From the NCBI GenBank assembly GCA_030146745.1, contig JASLBD010000299.1:1-6517 (forward strand): a DNA stretch of 6,517 nucleotides. Reading direction: 5' to 3'. The translations under genes and the position numbers were made by a program. This DNA is from Allosphingosinicella sp. (GTDB lineage Bacteria > Pseudomonadota > Alphaproteobacteria > Sphingomonadales > Sphingomonadaceae). The notes under the pieces were generated by a model that did no database searches, was not told the DNA's origin, and was given only the letters and a program-made list of their open reading frames with translations. Positions 5,209 to 6,517 of this stretch are shown here, piece by piece (position 1 is the first letter of the stretch; every line of letters begins with the position of its first letter).

Positions 5209-6517
5209 TTGGCGGGAAGCTTCTCGACCTTTTGCCCGGCCTCGCTGGTCCAGGCGAAGGCGCTCAGATCCTCGGCCGCCAGCTGGTTGACGAAGGCCTG
5301 CGCCTCCTTCGAGCTGGCGAAGGGGCCGACCAGCAGCCGGTTGGTGGCGTTGAGCGGGGCCGTCCAGGCCGAACGCCCGCCGAGCAGCTTGGGCGCCTTC
5401 GCCTTGAGCCGGGCGAACTCGCGGGGCAAAGCGGCCTTGGCGGCGCCGCCCGCGACCTGCACCCAGACCCGGCTGGGCTCGGCCGGAGCCGCCGGCTTGG
5501 GCTTCTTCGCCGGCGCGGAGGCCGCGGGCTTGGGCTTGGGCTTGGCCTCGGGCGTCCGGGCCGCGGGGCGCTCGGGCTCCGCGTTGTCGGCGATGGCCGC
5601 CGAAAGATCGGCCAACCGGCTGCCGGTTGGAACCGCCTCGGCCTGGGGCAGCGGCGCCGAAGGCGCGGCCGCGGCGATCCGGACCTCGGCCGGCCGCGGC
5701 TGAGGCTGCGGCTCGGGCGCGGCCTGCGCGGGCGGCGGGGCGGAAGGCTCGACGGCGGCGATGCGGACTTCGGACGGCTGCGCCTCTGGCCCGGCCTGCG
5801 GCTGCAGCTGGAACGGCACCGCCGCCAAGGCTCCGCCGGACGGCGCGGAGGCCGCTTCCCGCGGAGCGCCGGCGGCGGGTGCGGGCGTGACGGCGGCGGC
5901 CACCGCGGTTTCGGGCTGGACCCGCGCCGGGGCCGGAGCCGATTCGGTCGGCCTCGCCGGCGTTTGCGGCTTGCGCCGGGCCGGGGCTGGATCGAGGCCG
6001 CGCGACAAGGCCCAGTGCGGATTGCTTCCGCCGAAGCCGGGAGTGACGGAGGGGCGGCTCGTGGTCGTGGTCGTGGCCGTGGCCGCGGGCTGCCTGACGC
6101 CGGCGAGCGTCTCCTCCCCGCCGGATCTGGCAACCGGGCGGAGCGTGGTCGTCCGCCGGACCGCCGGGGCGAGCCCCCCTTCCGAGCCGGGGCGGCGGCG
6201 GGCGGCGGTCGAGACCGGCTCGGCCGGCGGCGACCGGCGTTCGAGCGTGCCCTGGCTCGGGTCCGGCCGGCCCGCATTGGTAACCGCGTTGGCGAAGTCG
6301 TTCGCCGCATAAGTGGAGGGCGGCGGCGTTCGGCCGTCGCGCGGGAACACGCCGAGGTGGACGGCTAGGGCCCGCTCCGCCGGGGCGAGACTCGGCAGCC
6401 GCGCCAGGAAGGGGCTCATCGCCGCCGCCTGCGGTCCCGGCATGGCCGCCTGGACCGCTCGGGTCGCGCCGGCGGAATCGCCGGTCAGGGCCAGCACCAG
6501 CGCCCGGGCCCGCTCCG
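5205..6517 (-). CDS. TPR-like / SPOR-domain protein, N-terminus cut by window edge
   Basis: The frame is open through the right edge, with ERARAL codons preceding a GTG at 6497, so the true start and probably a signal peptide lie outside. At least 437 codons are present. The first about 60 residues are helical and Ala-rich (ERARALVLALTGDSAGATRA, then LAPAERALAVHLGVFPRDG), resembling the end of a tetratricopeptide region. A long Pro/Ala/Arg linker of about 270 residues follows (about 6330-5490), with KPKPKP, a threonine run and a 28-residue-period repeat. The last about 90 residues form a SPOR-like domain (about 5480-5210): SRVWVQVAGG, NRLLVGPFASSKEAQAFVNQL and AFAWTSEAGQKVEKL. The linker length suits an envelope protein spanning the periplasm to reach denuded glycan. 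It overlaps dgt by 4 bases. Relatives in sphingomonads are annotated as SPOR domain-containing proteins; its exact role is unknown. Confidence 0.88.
   Translation of the reverse strand, partial: ERARALVLALTGDSAGATRAVQAAMPGPQAAAMSPFLARLPSLAPAERALAVHLGVFPRDGRTPPPSTYAANDFANAVTNAGRPDPSQGTLERRSPPAEPVSTAARRRPGSEGGLAPAVRRTTTLRPVARSGGEETLAGVRQPAATATTTTTSRPSVTPGFGGSNPHWALSRGLDPAPARRKPQTPARPTESAPAPARVQPETAVAAAVTPAPAAGAPREAASAPSGGALAAVPFQLQPQAGPEAQPSEVRIAAVEPSAPPPAQAAPEPQPQPRPAEVRIAAAAPSAPLPQAEAVPTGSRLADLSAAIADNAEPERPAARTPEAKPKPKPAASAPAKKPKPAAPAEPSRVWVQVAGGAAKAALPREFARLKAKAPKLLGGRSAWTAPLNATNRLLVGPFASSKEAQAFVNQLAAEDLSAFAWTSEAGQKVEKLPAK
5526..5543 (-). repeat. Three GGGCTT hexamers encoding Lys-Pro repeats
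   Basis: Three exact tandem copies of GGGCTT on the plus strand, read as KPKPKP on the minus strand just before the SPOR domain. The positive charge could favour contact with cell-wall polymers, which is inference. Confidence 0.75.
5651..5782 (-). repeat. Two copies of an 84-base (28-codon) spaced repeat in the SPOR linker
   Basis: About 48 bases at 5651-5698 recur at 5735-5782, offset exactly 84 bases and in frame. They encode PAEVRIAAAAPSAPLPQ and SEVRIAAVEPSAPPPAQ. Third-position differences show an old, diverged duplication. It extends the Pro-rich linker and has no recognised domain. Confidence 0.7.
6061..6084 (-). repeat. Four GTGGYC hexamers encoding an Ala/Thr run
   Basis: GTGGTC twice then GTGGCC twice in direct tandem on the plus strand; read on the minus strand as Thr/Ala within AATATTTTTS of the SPOR linker. 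Copy-number change by six bases would keep the frame. Confidence 0.75.

Noticed and set aside
3691..5703. Plus-strand 670-codon open frame across the Rossmann-protein, dgt and SPOR genes
   Set aside because: It is antisense to three well-supported genes, has Arg/Gly/Ala-rich composition without motifs, and such long antisense frames are usual in GC-rich DNA.
5232..6368. Plus-strand frames and a 348-codon second minus frame over the SPOR linker
   Set aside because: These are Arg/Gly/Pro-rich shadows of the Pro/Ala linker; only the frame ending at 5205 carries a SPOR domain.
1..6517. A defence, mobile or otherwise undescribed multi-gene system
   Set aside because: All six genes belong to recognised families, mostly housekeeping; there are no transposase, nuclease, CRISPR, toxin-antitoxin or phage signatures.

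Overview
The window is GC-rich chromosomal DNA, with G or C at most third codon positions and several GTG or TTG starts. Protein sequences and gene order fit an alphaproteobacterium, most likely of the Sphingomonadales. This assignment rests on recognising protein families and synteny by eye, not on a database search. All six genes lie on the minus strand, so they are transcribed from the right edge to the left.

From right to left: (1) the C-terminal part of a protein with a TPR-like N-terminal segment, a long Pro/Ala linker and a SPOR domain (5205-6517, cut by the right edge). (2) dgt, an HD-domain dNTP triphosphohydrolase (4045-5208), overlapping the previous gene by 4 bases. (3) A short NAD(P)-binding Rossmann protein (3387-4043), 1 base after dgt. 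(4) A 178-base gap holding an inverted-repeat element, an inner hairpin and a weak candidate promoter. (5) argS, arginyl-tRNA synthetase (1481-3208). (6) A membrane-anchored SPOR protein (780-1481), coupled to argS by a 1-base stop/start overlap. (7) A 59-base gap with a perfect 13-bp hairpin of a common repeat type. (8) The first 240 codons of nagZ, beta-N-acetylhexosaminidase (1-720, cut by the left edge).

The window reads as two transcription blocks separated by 3209-3386. The right block is SPOR/TPR - dgt - NAD(P)-binding protein; the left block is argS - SPOR - nagZ. The order dgt - argS - SPOR - nagZ is, from general knowledge, a conserved alphaproteobacterial neighbourhood, usually continuing into scpA/scpB and tat genes. 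What looks local is the Rossmann-protein gene and the repeat-bearing gap between dgt and argS. Functionally the region mixes housekeeping (tRNA charging, dNTP pool control) with peptidoglycan biology: SPOR domains bind peptide-stripped glycan at division sites, and NagZ recycles murein fragments.

I see no CRISPR array, RNA gene, transposase, phage gene, toxin-antitoxin pair or defence system. I find no convincing previously undescribed system. The most interesting points are the inverted-repeat element between dgt and argS, the hairpin before nagZ, the non-ATG argS start without a clear Shine-Dalgarno, and the repeat structure of the SPOR linker.
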